From: Hoyosella altamirensis
GTDB lineage: Bacteria; Actinomycetota; Actinomycetes; Mycobacteriales; Mycobacteriaceae
Assembly (NCBI RefSeq): GCF_014191505.1
Contig: NZ_JACHWS010000003.1
Location: 558,001 to 622,000, forward strand
Direction of reading: 5' to 3'
Length of the DNA stretch: 64,000 nucleotides
Shown: in pieces, positions 10,115 to 19,599 of the stretch
Position numbering within the stretch: position 1 is the stretch's first letter
Layout of the letters: each line of letters begins with the position of its first letter
The notes under the pieces: model-generated
Database searches by the model: none
Seen by the model: only the letters and a program-made list of their open reading frames with translations
What the model was told of the DNA's origin: nothing
Position numbers and translations under genes: made by a program

Positions 10115-11767
10115 TCAGCACAGCGTGCCCTCCCCCGGGAGTTCCCCTTCAATCAGATATCTGGCCGCGTAATCGTCTACACACTGGATGCCCTGAAAAA
10201 CCGCAGTATGCGTATTGCCGCGAAAAGTCAGCAGCGCAGCGCCCAGCTGATCAGCGAGTTCAACGCCCGCTTCGTAGGGTGTTGCTGGGTCACCCGTGGT
10301 GGATACGACGAGTAGCGGGGGTAACTCCTCAGCGATATCGAGTGTTCCCGGTTCACTCGTATGGGGCACGGGCCAGAATGCGCACGTCGACAGAGGCGCG
10401 TTCCCGGTTCCACGGCCATCATCGAGGAAGGGGGCAGCCTCGCGGTATCTGCGGTCAACCTCGCCAGCAGTATCGCGGTCAAGTTCGGGCGGGCTGTCAA
10501 CGCAGCGGATAGCGTCAAACGCATCATTGCTGTTGTCGTAAAGCCCGTCGTCGCCGCGACCCTCGTAGATGTCTGCCAGCAGCAGCAGGGCGTCGCCACG
10601 GCCGTCGGCAAGCTCGGCAAGCCCCGCGCGCAGCGAGGGCCAGAACTGCTCCACGTAGAGGGCCTGCACAACTCCCGTGAGCGCATCCTCGTAACTCAAA
10701 CCGCGCGGATCAGTCGTTTGCGCTGGCCGCTCGATGAGTGGGTCCACCAGTTCGCGAAACTGCGGTATCGCCTCGCCTGGATCGTCACCTAGCGCGCATT
10801 CGGGCTGCGCTGTGCAGTCTTCAGCGAATGCGTCGAAAGCGCGCTGGAAGCCCTCTCCCTGCCGAATCACCGATTCGCCCGCTTCCTCCGCAGGGTCTAC
10901 TGCTCCATCCAGGATCATTGCGCGGACGTTCCCAGGGAACGCCTCGGCGTATAACGCTCCGAGATAGGTGGCGTAGGAGTACCCGAGGAAGTTCAGTTTG
11001 TCGTCCCCGAGTACGGCCCGGACAATATCCAGGTCACGGGCACCTTCCCGGCTGCCGACACTCGCAAGCAGCGCCTCCCCTGTTCGTTCGGCGCACAACG
11101 CTGCATATCGTTCATTGTCAGCCTCGTGCGCGGCGATGCCCTCTGGGCTCATATCCACGCGAACCTGCGCGCGGTAGGCATCTTTCTCCTCGTCGGTACG
11201 GCATGCGATCGGCGGATACGACGCTCCGACCCCTCGCGGGTCAAGTCCAACGATGTCGAAGCGCTCGATCACATCCGTGCCGAATATGGAAGTCGTGATA
11301 TCGGCGACGGTTTGCACACCGCCAACCCCTGGGCCGCCTGGGTTTAGGACGAGAGAACCGATCTTCTGGCCTTCCGCAGCGCGTCGCGCGAGGGCCACAT
11401 AGGCAACGTTGCCATCCACGCTCTCCTGGCCCTCCGGGTCGTCTGTGACATCGAGGACGCCTGGAGCGCTGTAGTCGACGGGAACCGCGACGCGGGCACA
11501 CGAGAACTCGTACACAGTGAGATTCTCGCGAGCGAGGGGATCGACCGCGTAGTCGTCGCATGGCCCCCACTCGACGGCCTGCTGGTAATAGCTCGCAAGT
11601 TCCGGGGGAAACTCCGTGGGAGTGGCGGGCACGAATTCCGGCCCTTCTTCATCCCCAGGACCCGGTCCGGCGCACCCAGCGAGCGCGAGTGCTGCAATCA
11701 CGACGAGAGTGAATCCCCCGCGGCCGTACCGCCCTCCCACCGCACGCGGAACCCGTTGCGTGATCAT
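10115..11767 (-). CDS. Secreted alpha/beta-hydrolase lipoprotein, Hip1/CaeA family
   Basis: A 550-residue exported serine hydrolase of the S33/TAP family. The signal peptide ends in a lipobox LAGC with Cys32, so it is predicted to be lipid-anchored outside the membrane. Catalytic features: oxyanion motif NPGGPG (142-147), nucleophile Ser264 in GYSYAT, and candidate Asp493 and His520 in the C-terminal TAP-like region, which also carries Cys residues expected to form disulfides. M. tuberculosis has two tandem paralogs here (Rv2223c and the envelope protease Hip1, Rv2224c); this genome has one. Substrate is inferred to be an exported protein or peptide. Confidence 0.88.
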   Translation of the reverse strand: MITQRVPRAVGGRYGRGGFTLVVIAALALAGCAGPGPGDEEGPEFVPATPTEFPPELASYYQQAVEWGPCDDYAVDPLARENLTVYEFSCARVAVPVDYSAPGVLDVTDDPEGQESVDGNVAYVALARRAAEGQKIGSLVLNPGGPGVGGVQTVADITTSIFGTDVIERFDIVGLDPRGVGASYPPIACRTDEEKDAYRAQVRVDMSPEGIAAHEADNERYAALCAERTGEALLASVGSREGARDLDIVRAVLGDDKLNFLGYSYATYLGALYAEAFPGNVRAMILDGAVDPAEEAGESVIRQGEGFQRAFDAFAEDCTAQPECALGDDPGEAIPQFRELVDPLIERPAQTTDPRGLSYEDALTGVVQALYVEQFWPSLRAGLAELADGRGDALLLLADIYEGRGDDGLYDNSNDAFDAIRCVDSPPELDRDTAGEVDRRYREAAPFLDDGRGTGNAPLSTCAFWPVPHTSEPGTLDIAEELPPLLVVSTTGDPATPYEAGVELADQLGAALLTFRGNTHTAVFQGIQCVDDYAARYLIEGELPGEGTLC

Positions 11768-11950
11768 TCCTCAGATAGTGCCACGCTGCGACGGATGCGG
11801 CGGTGAATCTGTCACCTCCCACGGTCACGTGATCCCTGCCACACCCTCTGCTCAGGACGGTCTTTGACTTCGCAGGAGTGGCAGACTGAGGGAAGTCATC
11901 ACCCAAACCCGGGGACCGTCAACTCGGCCTCGAGGCACGAAGGGAACACG

Positions 11951-12796
11951 ATGTCGGACACACCTGTGTACGGGTCTGCGGCCCAGCAGCCCAAACGGAC
12001 GAGAACACGCATTCACCACCTGCAGGCACTGAAGGAAAAGCACGAGCCGTGGCCAATGCTCACGGCATACGACTATCCGACCGCGCAGATCTTCGATGAT
12101 GCGGGAATTCCGGTCCTGCTCGTCGGCGACTCGGCTGCGAACGTGGTGTACGGCTACGACACCACCGTGCCGGTCAGTATCGACGAACTCATCCCGCTCG
12201 TGCGTGCTGTCGTTCGCGGCGCGCCCAACGCCCTCGTCGTAGCCGACCTGCCTTTCGGCTCGTACGAAGTTTCCGCCGAACAGGCACTTGAAACGTCGAT
12301 ACGCTTCATGAAGGAAGGCGGCACGCACGCTGTCAAACTCGAAGGTGGCGAGCGAATGGCGCCGAAAATTCAGGCGCTCACTGCAGCTGGGATCCCGGTG
12401 ATGGCGCACATCGGCTTCACTCCACAGAGCGTGAACAGCCTTGGCGGTTTCCGCGTCCAGGGACGCGGTAGTGGCGCCGATCAGCTCATTGCCGACGCGC
12501 TTGCAGTTCAGGACGCCGGTGCGTTCTCCGTCGTTATGGAGATGGTCCCAGCCGAACTCGCCACCGAAGTGACCCACAAACTGACAATTCCCACGATCGG
12601 GATCGGCGCGGGAAATGAGTGCGACGCACAGGTTTTGGTCTGGCAGGACATGGCGGGACTGAATCGTGGGAAGACAGCGAAATTCGTCCGGCAGTTCGCG
12701 TCCGTAGGGAACGAGCTCCTGCGCGCTGCATCAGACTATGCTGACGCGGTGCGCGATCGGTCATTTCCCGGCCCCGAACATTCTTTCACCAGCTGA
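11951..12796 (+). CDS. panB: 3-methyl-2-oxobutanoate hydroxymethyltransferase PanB
   Basis: First step of pantothenate (CoA) synthesis: adds a hydroxymethyl group from methylene-tetrahydrofolate to alpha-ketoisovalerate to give ketopantoate; 281 residues, cytoplasmic. Motifs: [32 protein letters not shown] (Mg-binding Asp), [15 protein letters not shown] and [19 protein letters not shown]. Start ATG 11951 follows AAGGGAAC; an open frame upstream to 11864 lacks family sequence. It is divergent from the Hip1-like gene and followed by a lipoprotein gene, the Rv2225 arrangement. Confidence 0.97.
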   Translation: MSDTPVYGSAAQQPKRTRTRIHHLQALKEKHEPWPMLTAYDYPTAQIFDDAGIPVLLVGDSAANVVYGYDTTVPVSIDELIPLVRAVVRGAPNALVVADLPFGSYEVSAEQALETSIRFMKEGGTHAVKLEGGERMAPKIQALTAAGIPVMAHIGFTPQSVNSLGGFRVQGRGSGADQLIADALAVQDAGAFSVVMEMVPAELATEVTHKLTIPTIGIGAGNECDAQVLVWQDMAGLNRGKTAKFVRQFASVGNELLRAASDYADAVRDRSFPGPEHSFTS

Positions 12797-12840
12797 GACC
12801 ACGCGGCCTCAGGCCCTTATCGAGTTGTTCAGGAGGCACG

Positions 12841-13248
12841 GTGCCAAGGACGACCTCACCGCGAATGGCCGCGAGAGGCGCAGCCGCCATTGCCGTGGCG
12901 GCAATGGCGCTCGCTGGTTGCACCGACGCACCGAGCACTGACACTGCTCCCCCAATGCCCACGGAAACGCCCGCTTTCCAGCTTCCTGACGCATCGGCGC
13001 TGTGCACCAATCTCGAGGAGCGCGCACAAGAGTTCCGCACCTACACACCCACTATCGGCAAAGTGACGCTCAACGGCCTCGTGGCCAACTGGGCGACGAG
13101 CCAGGGCGTGGATCTACTCGAACTCGCTCGTAATCGTGATGCTGTGGATGTCGCCCTCGAAAATGCCTGTCCAGAAGTACGGGCGTCAATGCTGAGCTAC
13201 CTCGACATCGATTCGATCGGCTCGGCGATGATTAGCCTTCCAGGGTGA
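12841..13248 (+). CDS. Small secreted lipoprotein of unknown function
   Basis: A 135-residue predicted lipoprotein. An Arg-containing N-terminus and Ala-rich hydrophobic core end in the lipobox LAGC with Cys27, followed by a Thr/Pro linker and a short helical domain with two further Cys (in ALCTNL and NACPEV) that could form a disulfide. GTG start 12841 has AGGAGG (12831-12836) 4 nt upstream. The stop is 4 bp before the CYTH-CHAD gene start, so they are probably one operon. I do not recognise the domain. Confidence 0.75.
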   Translation: MPRTTSPRMAARGAAAIAVAAMALAGCTDAPSTDTAPPMPTETPAFQLPDASALCTNLEERAQEFRTYTPTIGKVTLNGLVANWATSQGVDLLELARNRDAVDVALENACPEVRASMLSYLDIDSIGSAMISLPG

Positions 13249-13252
13249 CTCG

Positions 13253-14788
13253 ATGGTGACGCAAAGCCGTGAGCGAGAGCTCAAGTTCGAGGCTGGACAG
13301 CATTCGGAAATACCAGAACTCGGCGATATTCCGGGTGTTGATGCTGTTGCTGACCCGGCCCGCAATACCCTCCACGCGACCTATTTCGACACTGAAGACC
13401 TTGCCCTCATTCGGGCTCGCATCACGCTGCGGCACCGAACTGGCGGCGGCGACGAGGGGTGGCATGTCAAACTTCCACCGGTCAAAGGCGCACGCACCGA
13501 ACTGCATCTGCCACTCACTTCGTTGACGGAGGGCCCACCCAGCGAACTCCTCGACCTCGTCCGGGTACACATCCGTGACAAGGACGTATCGCCCGTCGCG
13601 GAAATCATCAACAAGCGGCGCACTTGCTATCTACGCGACGCTTCGGGCACCGTGCTCGCCGAGGTCACCGACGACAACGTGACCGCCCGCTCGCTCCGTA
13701 AAGGGCACGAACACACGTCCCGCTGGCGAGAGTGGGAAGCAGAACTCGCGAGCGGGGATGAGGCGCTACTTCAGCGCATCAGGAAGCAACTGCTCGCCGC
13801 CGGTGCGCGGGACTCATTGAGTCCTTCAAAACTCGCGAAAGCCCTGGGCCCGCTTCCGCAAGACAGTGGCGCGGAGCGCGGCACAGACTATCCGGCAGGC
13901 ACTGCCGGAGGCATGACGCTGACTTCGCTGCGCAAACACAGAGCGGCCTTCGTGGCCTACGACCCCCGCGTACGCGCCGATGAGCACGACTCGATCCATC
14001 AGATGAGAGTTGCGGCCCGGCGTATACGCAGCATCCTCCGTGCCTACCGACGAATATTCAACAGGTCGGTCATCGATCAGATCGAATCAGAACTGAAGTG
14101 GATCGCACGCGTGCTCGGCGCTGCACGGGATGCCGAGGTGATGGAGGACCGACTGCGGACTCTGATCGATGAGCAGCCCGCGGGGAGCATCCCAGCGGAA
14201 GTGCGAGACAAGCTGATCAGCAGCCAGCAGACGGCCTACCGGGACGCTTACGACGATGTCACGGACGCGCTCGACGGCGGGCGGTACTTCCGGCTCCTCG
14301 ATTCACTCGATGCCCTCCTGAGCCCGGGGACCTTCGGCGACGGAGCACTCGATTCAGCTGACGACGCCGTCGGCCGCGCTATCCAGGGGATCTATCGCAA
14401 GGCGAAGAAAACCGAGAAGGCGTCGCGCGCTGAAGCTGACCCCGATGCTCGCGACCACCTGCTACACACACTGCGCAAGGAATGTAAACGCATCCGGTAC
14501 GCGGCCGAACTCGCTTCTCGCGAACACAATTCCAAGAAGGTGAAGAAGAGCGTCAAAAGGGTACGCAAGGCTGCCGAGATGCTGCAGGAAACTCTAGGAG
14601 AGCACCAGGACGGCGTCATCACGCGGGCGCTTCTGACTGAAGCCGCGCACGCAGCTCAGAAGGCCGGTGCGGACCCCGCCGCATACGAGTTACTTGCTCA
14701 GCATGAGCAAGAACTCGCCGACGCGGCTATGGAGCGCTACCGGGAGCAGTGGCAGGCGCTTCGTCATGAGCTGAAGCGTTTGGGCTAA
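13253..14788 (+). CDS. CYTH-CHAD domain protein (polyphosphate-related)
   Basis: A 511-residue protein in the Rv2226 position. The N-terminal ~200 residues are a CYTH/triphosphate-tunnel domain with its ExExK signature (ERELK, residues 5-9) and alternating charged strands (LRHRTGG, WHVKLP, AEVTDD). The C-terminal ~300 residues are a CHAD helical domain with the conserved HQMRVAARRIRS histidine/arginine motif and a second KECKRIRYA motif. CHAD domains bind inorganic polyphosphate and CYTH domains hydrolyse triphosphates, so a role in polyphosphate or triphosphate metabolism is likely; the substrate is not determined. The stop overlaps that of the convergent small gene by 2 nt. Confidence 0.9.
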   Translation: MVTQSRERELKFEAGQHSEIPELGDIPGVDAVADPARNTLHATYFDTEDLALIRARITLRHRTGGGDEGWHVKLPPVKGARTELHLPLTSLTEGPPSELLDLVRVHIRDKDVSPVAEIINKRRTCYLRDASGTVLAEVTDDNVTARSLRKGHEHTSRWREWEAELASGDEALLQRIRKQLLAAGARDSLSPSKLAKALGPLPQDSGAERGTDYPAGTAGGMTLTSLRKHRAAFVAYDPRVRADEHDSIHQMRVAARRIRSILRAYRRIFNRSVIDQIESELKWIARVLGAARDAEVMEDRLRTLIDEQPAGSIPAEVRDKLISSQQTAYRDAYDDVTDALDGGRYFRLLDSLDALLSPGTFGDGALDSADDAVGRAIQGIYRKAKKTEKASRAEADPDARDHLLHTLRKECKRIRYAAELASREHNSKKVKKSVKRVRKAAEMLQETLGEHQDGVITRALLTEAAHAAQKAGADPAAYELLAQHEQELADAAMERYREQWQALRHELKRLG

Positions 14789-14967
14789 TTCCGCCATTCC
14801 TCGTCGGACTCGTCTGCAGCGCGATTTCGCTCCTTCGCGATCTCGAGCGCACGCTCGGCAGCCGCGCGGTCCGGGTATGGCCCCATGCGATCAAGGCCAC
14901 GTGATTCTTTGCCCTGTCGCACCGTTCCATCTGTCACGCAGTAGTACCACTGGTCATCATCGCGCAT
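14785..14967 (-). CDS. Small SPOR-like conserved actinobacterial protein
   Basis: A 60-residue soluble protein (WYYCVTDGTVRQGKES followed by MGPYPDRAAAERALEIAKERN). It matches a short actinobacterial family often annotated as SPOR-domain-containing: one beta hairpin plus a helix with the 'GPYxxRxxAExAL' pattern. SPOR domains bind denuded glycan strands, but this minimal form has no signal peptide and its function is unknown. It overlaps the end of the CYTH-CHAD gene on the opposite strand. Confidence 0.65.
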   Translation of the reverse strand: MRDDDQWYYCVTDGTVRQGKESRGLDRMGPYPDRAAAERALEIAKERNRAADESDEEWRN

Positions 14968-15122
14968 AAATCAAGTGTGCCAGGCTACGGAGAATCCCGG
15001 CGGCTACCCAGGAGATTCGGTGAGGCGCGGATACCTTCCGCGCCTGTCGGGTACGCAAATTGTCAGAGTTCACTGGCAGCATGCACATGCACTGGGACGG
15101 CCAGTGCAGACGGGAGGCACTT

Positions 15123-16142
15123 GTGGCGTGGATAGGTAATCTGTGGTGGCTCGCAGACGCCTTACGCGAAGAGGGGCTCCAGGTGGTCGAGCAGCCTGGC
15201 TGGCGACAGCGCGGGCATGGCGAGTACCGCGACATTCGTGGCGTCATGTGCCATCACACTGCCGGTGGTGGCCCCAACGATTGGCAGGTTGTCCTGAATG
15301 GCAGACCTGATCTGCCGGGGCCGTTGTCGAACCTCGTGCTCGAAAAAGACGGCACCTACCGTGTCATCGCCTCTGGTGTCTGTTGGCACGCGGGGCGTGG
15401 TTCCTGGCCCGGCTGGCCCACAGACAATGCGAACTGGCACGTCATCGGCATTGAAGCGGTGAGCCGAGGTGTGCCCGACGCGCAGGGCCGCTATGACTGG
15501 ACTCCAGAACAACTCGACGCATATGTCCGCGGCTGCGCGGTCCTCGCGCGCCGCGCTGGATTTCCGGTGCGGAACGTCGTCGGGCATAAGGAATATAGCT
15601 CCGAGGGCAAAATCGACCCTGCCGGGATCGACATGAACGATTTCCGTGCCCAGGTTCAGCAAGTCGTCAACCGCATGAACGCACCCCGCAGCCCAGATGA
15701 GTACCCGCTGCCGGAAGGCTACTACTTCGGTCCGCTTGAGGGGCCCGTCCAGTCTATTTCAGGACTGCACCCATCTGAGCGGCCCGAATGGCGTGAGGCT
15801 CTCAAACACTGGCAACGCGCTCAACTGATCCCTGACACGGGAACATGGGATGACGCGACCGCAGCGGCTGCGCGCGCTGTGCAAGCCGAAAGTGGCTGGA
15901 ACCCCGATGGGCTGATCGGACCGGGAACGTGGGCTGCTGGCCTTCGCGGCCCAGCAGCGCCGCCAGCCGGGCCTGAAGAGCCGATTCTCGAAGAGGTCGC
16001 GCCGGAGATCCCCGAAGGACCCGCCGAGCCAGATTCCGAAGTACCAGCGCCCACCGAACCGCAGCCACCGGTAGCGACGCCACGAACTGTACTGCGAGAG
16101 GCCCTGCAGTGGATTCGGGACCGCCTACCAGTCGGCCGCTGA
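15123..16142 (+). CDS. N-acetylmuramoyl-L-alanine amidase with peptidoglycan-binding domain (endolysin-like)
   Basis: A 339-residue cell-wall hydrolase. Residues ~10-185 form an Amidase_2/PGRP domain with zinc-site motifs GVMCHHTAGGG, HVIGIEAVS and VGHKEYSSEGKIDP. A PG_binding_1-type domain follows (WDDATAAAARAVQ ... PDGLIGPGTW), then a Pro/Glu-rich tail. GTG 15123 is chosen because GGGAGG lies 5 nt upstream. No signal peptide or membrane segment is visible, which is unusual for a housekeeping amidase and typical of phage LysA endolysins. The next gene, 18 bp downstream, encodes a DUF4185 protein, suggesting a two-enzyme wall-degrading module. I would expect cleavage of the MurNAc-L-Ala bond. 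Confidence 0.85.
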   Translation: MAWIGNLWWLADALREEGLQVVEQPGWRQRGHGEYRDIRGVMCHHTAGGGPNDWQVVLNGRPDLPGPLSNLVLEKDGTYRVIASGVCWHAGRGSWPGWPTDNANWHVIGIEAVSRGVPDAQGRYDWTPEQLDAYVRGCAVLARRAGFPVRNVVGHKEYSSEGKIDPAGIDMNDFRAQVQQVVNRMNAPRSPDEYPLPEGYYFGPLEGPVQSISGLHPSERPEWREALKHWQRAQLIPDTGTWDDATAAAARAVQAESGWNPDGLIGPGTWAAGLRGPAAPPAGPEEPILEEVAPEIPEGPAEPDSEVPAPTEPQPPVATPRTVLREALQWIRDRLPVGR

Positions 16143-16160
16143 GCAGAAAGGAACGTAGCT

Positions 16161-17156
16161 GTGACGGCAGCGTTCACCAAGCTGTGCGACCTCACCGGGC
16201 CGGGAACATCAAGTGCCAGGTTCGGTGTAGTCGGCACCGACCTGGGCATTCCTGCTGTCCTGCCGGACCACGAAACGATCGGATGGGTATTCGGCGACAC
16301 CTTCGAAGGAACTGGCCCGGGCACAAAGGGGTGGCGGTCCCCTGTGCTGTTGCGCTCCCGACTGGCGCCCCCGAGCACTGGGGTGACATTCACGTCCGCG
16401 GCCGGTGGAGACTACGCAAAGCGGCTCATTCCGGAAAGCAATGCCAATGGTGTCACCTGGCTTCCCGCTGACGTTCTCACGCTCGACGGGACCATCTACC
16501 TGTGGGCGATGCGCAACAACGGACTCCACCACGTGACTAAAACCCGCATATTTACGTCTACCGACCATGGTGAGCACTGGTCACCCACGCGAGCGGCATG
16601 GAGCGGGCGGCGGAAGGGCGGCAACATGCAGCTCATCACCTGGGAACGCGGAGGCGATGGGTACGTGTACGCCTTCACGACCGGCTTTCAGCGGAACAAG
16701 CCGCTCTACCTCTACCGGGTTGCCGAGTCGTCACTACTGAACAAGAAAGCATGGACACCGTGGGGGTGGACCAAGCGAACCGGCTGGCAGTGGGGCAACA
16801 AGGCCACCCCTGTCTTGACCGGTCAGTTCGGCGAAATCTCACTAAGGCAGGTCGCGAACCGCTTCGTCCTCTCCTGGTTCGATGCCGGCAACTACCAGAT
16901 CCGTGTCGCGGTCCTTACCCATCCAACGAACAACCTCTACCGGGCGCCAACCCGTACCGTCCTCGCTGGCACCACCTGGGATGCTGAAGATCACGCTGGA
17001 GGACGCATAGCGCAGCTATACGGCGGATACGTGATCCCCGGATCCTCACTGGAAGATTTGTATCTGGCGGTGAGCCAATGGAACACAGGAACAAACAGCG
17101 TCTACAAGACGATGGTGTTCCACGGCGATGTAGGCCCGCCCACCCAGTCTGCGTGA
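16161..17156 (+). CDS. DUF4185 (GH183-like, putative endo-D-arabinanase) protein without signal peptide
   Basis: A 331-residue protein with the DUF4185 beta-propeller signatures: FGVVGTDLGIP and GWVFGDTF near the N-terminus, then repeated propeller blades (FTSTDHGEHWSP, GYVYAFTTGF, LYLYRVAESSL). DUF4185 members were recently shown to be endo-D-arabinanases (CAZy GH183) acting on mycobacterial arabinogalactan/arabinomannan, so hydrolysis of wall arabinan is the best guess. There is no signal peptide. GTG 16161 follows AAAGGA by 8 nt. It is coupled to the amidase gene upstream and ends just before rnpB on the other strand. Confidence 0.82.
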   Translation: MTAAFTKLCDLTGPGTSSARFGVVGTDLGIPAVLPDHETIGWVFGDTFEGTGPGTKGWRSPVLLRSRLAPPSTGVTFTSAAGGDYAKRLIPESNANGVTWLPADVLTLDGTIYLWAMRNNGLHHVTKTRIFTSTDHGEHWSPTRAAWSGRRKGGNMQLITWERGGDGYVYAFTTGFQRNKPLYLYRVAESSLLNKKAWTPWGWTKRTGWQWGNKATPVLTGQFGEISLRQVANRFVLSWFDAGNYQIRVAVLTHPTNNLYRAPTRTVLAGTTWDAEDHAGGRIAQLYGGYVIPGSSLEDLYLAVSQWNTGTNSVYKTMVFHGDVGPPTQSA

Positions 17157-17174
17157 CTACCGGTTGAGGGTAAA

Positions 17175-17610
<436 letters not shown>

Positions 17611-17669
17611 ACCCCAAGGATATCCGGGGGTGCAGCAAAGTGAACGCCCGGTACCACCCGCGCGGCGCG

Positions 17670-18791
17670 TCAATGCGTGTGCGTGTGGCTTGTGTCGTTG
17701 ACCAGCCGGACCGCGGCCCCGCCGTCCGGGTAGAACTCCGCGATGCTCAGCGACGCGAGATCGAGATGCAGCCTGAACAGAAGTGCGGGACCCACGTCGA
17801 GGGCAATCCGCAGCAGCGTCTTGATTGGGGTGACGTGGGTTACCACAATCACGTTGGCGCCGCTGTAATCGGCGACAAGCTCATCTTTGGCCTTCTGGAT
17901 GCGCCGGTGGACCTCGTCAAATGGCTCACCGCCAGGCGGTGCAACCGAGGTGTCGGTCAGCCAGCGCTGAAATAGCTCCGGGTCACGCTCAGCTGCCTCG
18001 GCGAAGGTGAGGCCTTCCCACTCCCCGAAGTCCGTCTCGATGAAACCGTCCCGCACGTGAACATCCACGTCGAGGCCGTCTGCCACGGCGCGGGCTGTCT
18101 GCTGCGCTCTCGTCAACGGCGACGAGATGACAGCGGCGATTCGTCCGCGCTGACGAGCGAGCCTTTCGGCGGCGAATCGCGCTTGACGGTGTCCTTCTGG
18201 TGTGAGCGCATGGTCGCCCCTGCCGGAGTAGCGCCGCTCGATGGAAAGTTGTGTCTGCCCGTGGCGCAGGAGCAGCAGCCGAGTTGGTTTGCCAACAGCT
18301 CCCGTCCAGCCGGGTGCCATTTTCTCCGTTTCCGTTGGAGGTTGCTCACCGTTCTCATTGGCGGCGTCCATCGCCTCATTGGCCAAACGGTCAGCGTGCG
18401 CGTTGTCTGCCCTGGGGACCCAGCGGTACTCAACATGGCTGAACGCTTGCGCAAGCTCAGCCGCACGACGTGCCAGCGGAATCATGTCCGGATGCTTGAC
18501 CTTCCACCGGCCTGACATCTGCTCGACGACCAGCTTTGAGTCCATGCGGACCTCCACTTCATGCGCACCCACTTCGGTGGCCGCCTCGAGGCCGGCGATA
18601 AGGCCGCTGTATTCAGCGACGTTATTGGTGGCGATCCCAATCGCTTGTTTGCGTTCCGCCAGAACGGTGCGGTCCTCAGGGTCGAGAACAACCGCTCCGT
18701 AGCCTGCTGGCCCCGGGTTCCCTCGCGACCCACCATCCGCTTCGATGATCACGCGCTTCTTCGCATTCGGCGTCGTCAACGCTCCAGTCAC
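17670..18791 (-). CDS. Bifunctional RNase HI / histidine-phosphatase (CobC-like) protein
   Basis: Fusion protein of 373 residues (Rv2228c type). Residues ~12-140 are an RNase H type I domain that removes RNA from RNA-DNA hybrids: EADGGSRGNPG, NNVAEYSGL and MDSKLVVEQ supply the catalytic acidic residues, and NAHADRLAN the last Asp. A short linker precedes a phosphoglycerate-mutase-type acid phosphatase (LLRHGQTQLSIERRYSGRGD, FGEWEGLTF, VVTHVTPIK). In M. tuberculosis the C-terminal domain has alpha-ribazole phosphatase (CobC) activity, which fits with cobC- and cobD-like genes nearby. Probably the last gene of an operon with the zinc-ribbon, Nif3 and aminotransferase genes. Confidence 0.93.
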   Translation of the reverse strand: MTGALTTPNAKKRVIIEADGGSRGNPGPAGYGAVVLDPEDRTVLAERKQAIGIATNNVAEYSGLIAGLEAATEVGAHEVEVRMDSKLVVEQMSGRWKVKHPDMIPLARRAAELAQAFSHVEYRWVPRADNAHADRLANEAMDAANENGEQPPTETEKMAPGWTGAVGKPTRLLLLRHGQTQLSIERRYSGRGDHALTPEGHRQARFAAERLARQRGRIAAVISSPLTRAQQTARAVADGLDVDVHVRDGFIETDFGEWEGLTFAEAAERDPELFQRWLTDTSVAPPGGEPFDEVHRRIQKAKDELVADYSGANVIVVTHVTPIKTLLRIALDVGPALLFRLHLDLASLSIAEFYPDGGAAVRLVNDTSHTHTH

Positions 18792-18797
18792 CGTGCC

Positions 18798-19526
18798 TTA
18801 TCGGCCCGCGCGAACAAGGATCGCGCCGCATTCGGGGCATTGGACCACGCGTTCCGGCGGGGTGGCCTTAATTCGTTCGAGCTCCCCGCGGTCAAGCTCG
18901 ATACGGCACGCGCCGCAGCGGCTGCCTTGGAGTCTGCCAGCGCCGACACTGTGCGAACGTCGTTCATTCTCATACAAGCTAAGGAGTTCTTCGGGAAAGA
19001 GCTGTGCGAGCTTCTCGCGATCTGTGTCGCACCGCTTCTCCGCGACGTCGAGATCCGCCGTCGCATCCCCGCGTTTACTTCCCGCGGCGTCGAGTTCCTC
19101 CTCCGCGTGCGAGAGCCGTGCACCGGCGTGCTTGTAGTTCTCCTCAGCCGCTTCGCGCTGCTCCATGATGTCGAGCAGTTCGTCTTCGAGCAGCGAGCGG
19201 CGACGACCGAGGGTGCCAAGTTCATGCTGCAACTCGGATAGCTGTTTCGCGGCTACGGACCCAGACTGCATGAGGGCGTTGTCGCGCTGCTCCCGCTGGC
19301 GCACCTGATCGACCTCACGCTCGAGGCGTTTGATGTCCCTATCAAGGTCGTCGAGCGCGATCTCGGCTGCCACTGCGTCATCTTTTCGGGCCTGGCGCTC
19401 TTTCTTCAGCCGCTCGATCTCCTTGTCTTCTGGGAGATTGATGCGACGATGCCGGATGCGCAAGAGTTCAGCGTCGACATCGGCAAGGTCAAGGAGCTTT
19501 TGCTGAACTTTCACGTCAACATCCAC
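18798..19526 (-). CDS. Coiled-coil zinc-ribbon protein (zf-RING_7, Rv2229c type)
   Basis: A 242-residue protein: residues ~1-170 are a long charged coiled coil (heptads rich in Leu, Glu, Arg, Lys), and the C-terminus is a four-cysteine zinc ribbon (CGAC ... CPEC) of the zf-RING_7 type. The family (also called DUF164) is widespread and poorly characterised; nucleic-acid or nucleotide-related roles have been suggested from structures. GTG start 19526. It ends 6 bp before the RNase HI/phosphatase start and follows the Nif3-like gene by 73 bp, the conserved mycobacterial order. Confidence 0.85.
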   Translation of the reverse strand: MDVDVKVQQKLLDLADVDAELLRIRHRRINLPEDKEIERLKKERQARKDDAVAAEIALDDLDRDIKRLEREVDQVRQREQRDNALMQSGSVAAKQLSELQHELGTLGRRRSLLEDELLDIMEQREAAEENYKHAGARLSHAEEELDAAGSKRGDATADLDVAEKRCDTDREKLAQLFPEELLSLYENERRSHSVGAGRLQGSRCGACRIELDRGELERIKATPPERVVQCPECGAILVRAGR

Positions 19527-19599
19527 GTTTATGCCCCCACTAACAATTTATGACTATCCGCTGAACGATCCACCCTACCGCGCCCGCACACCCACCGGA

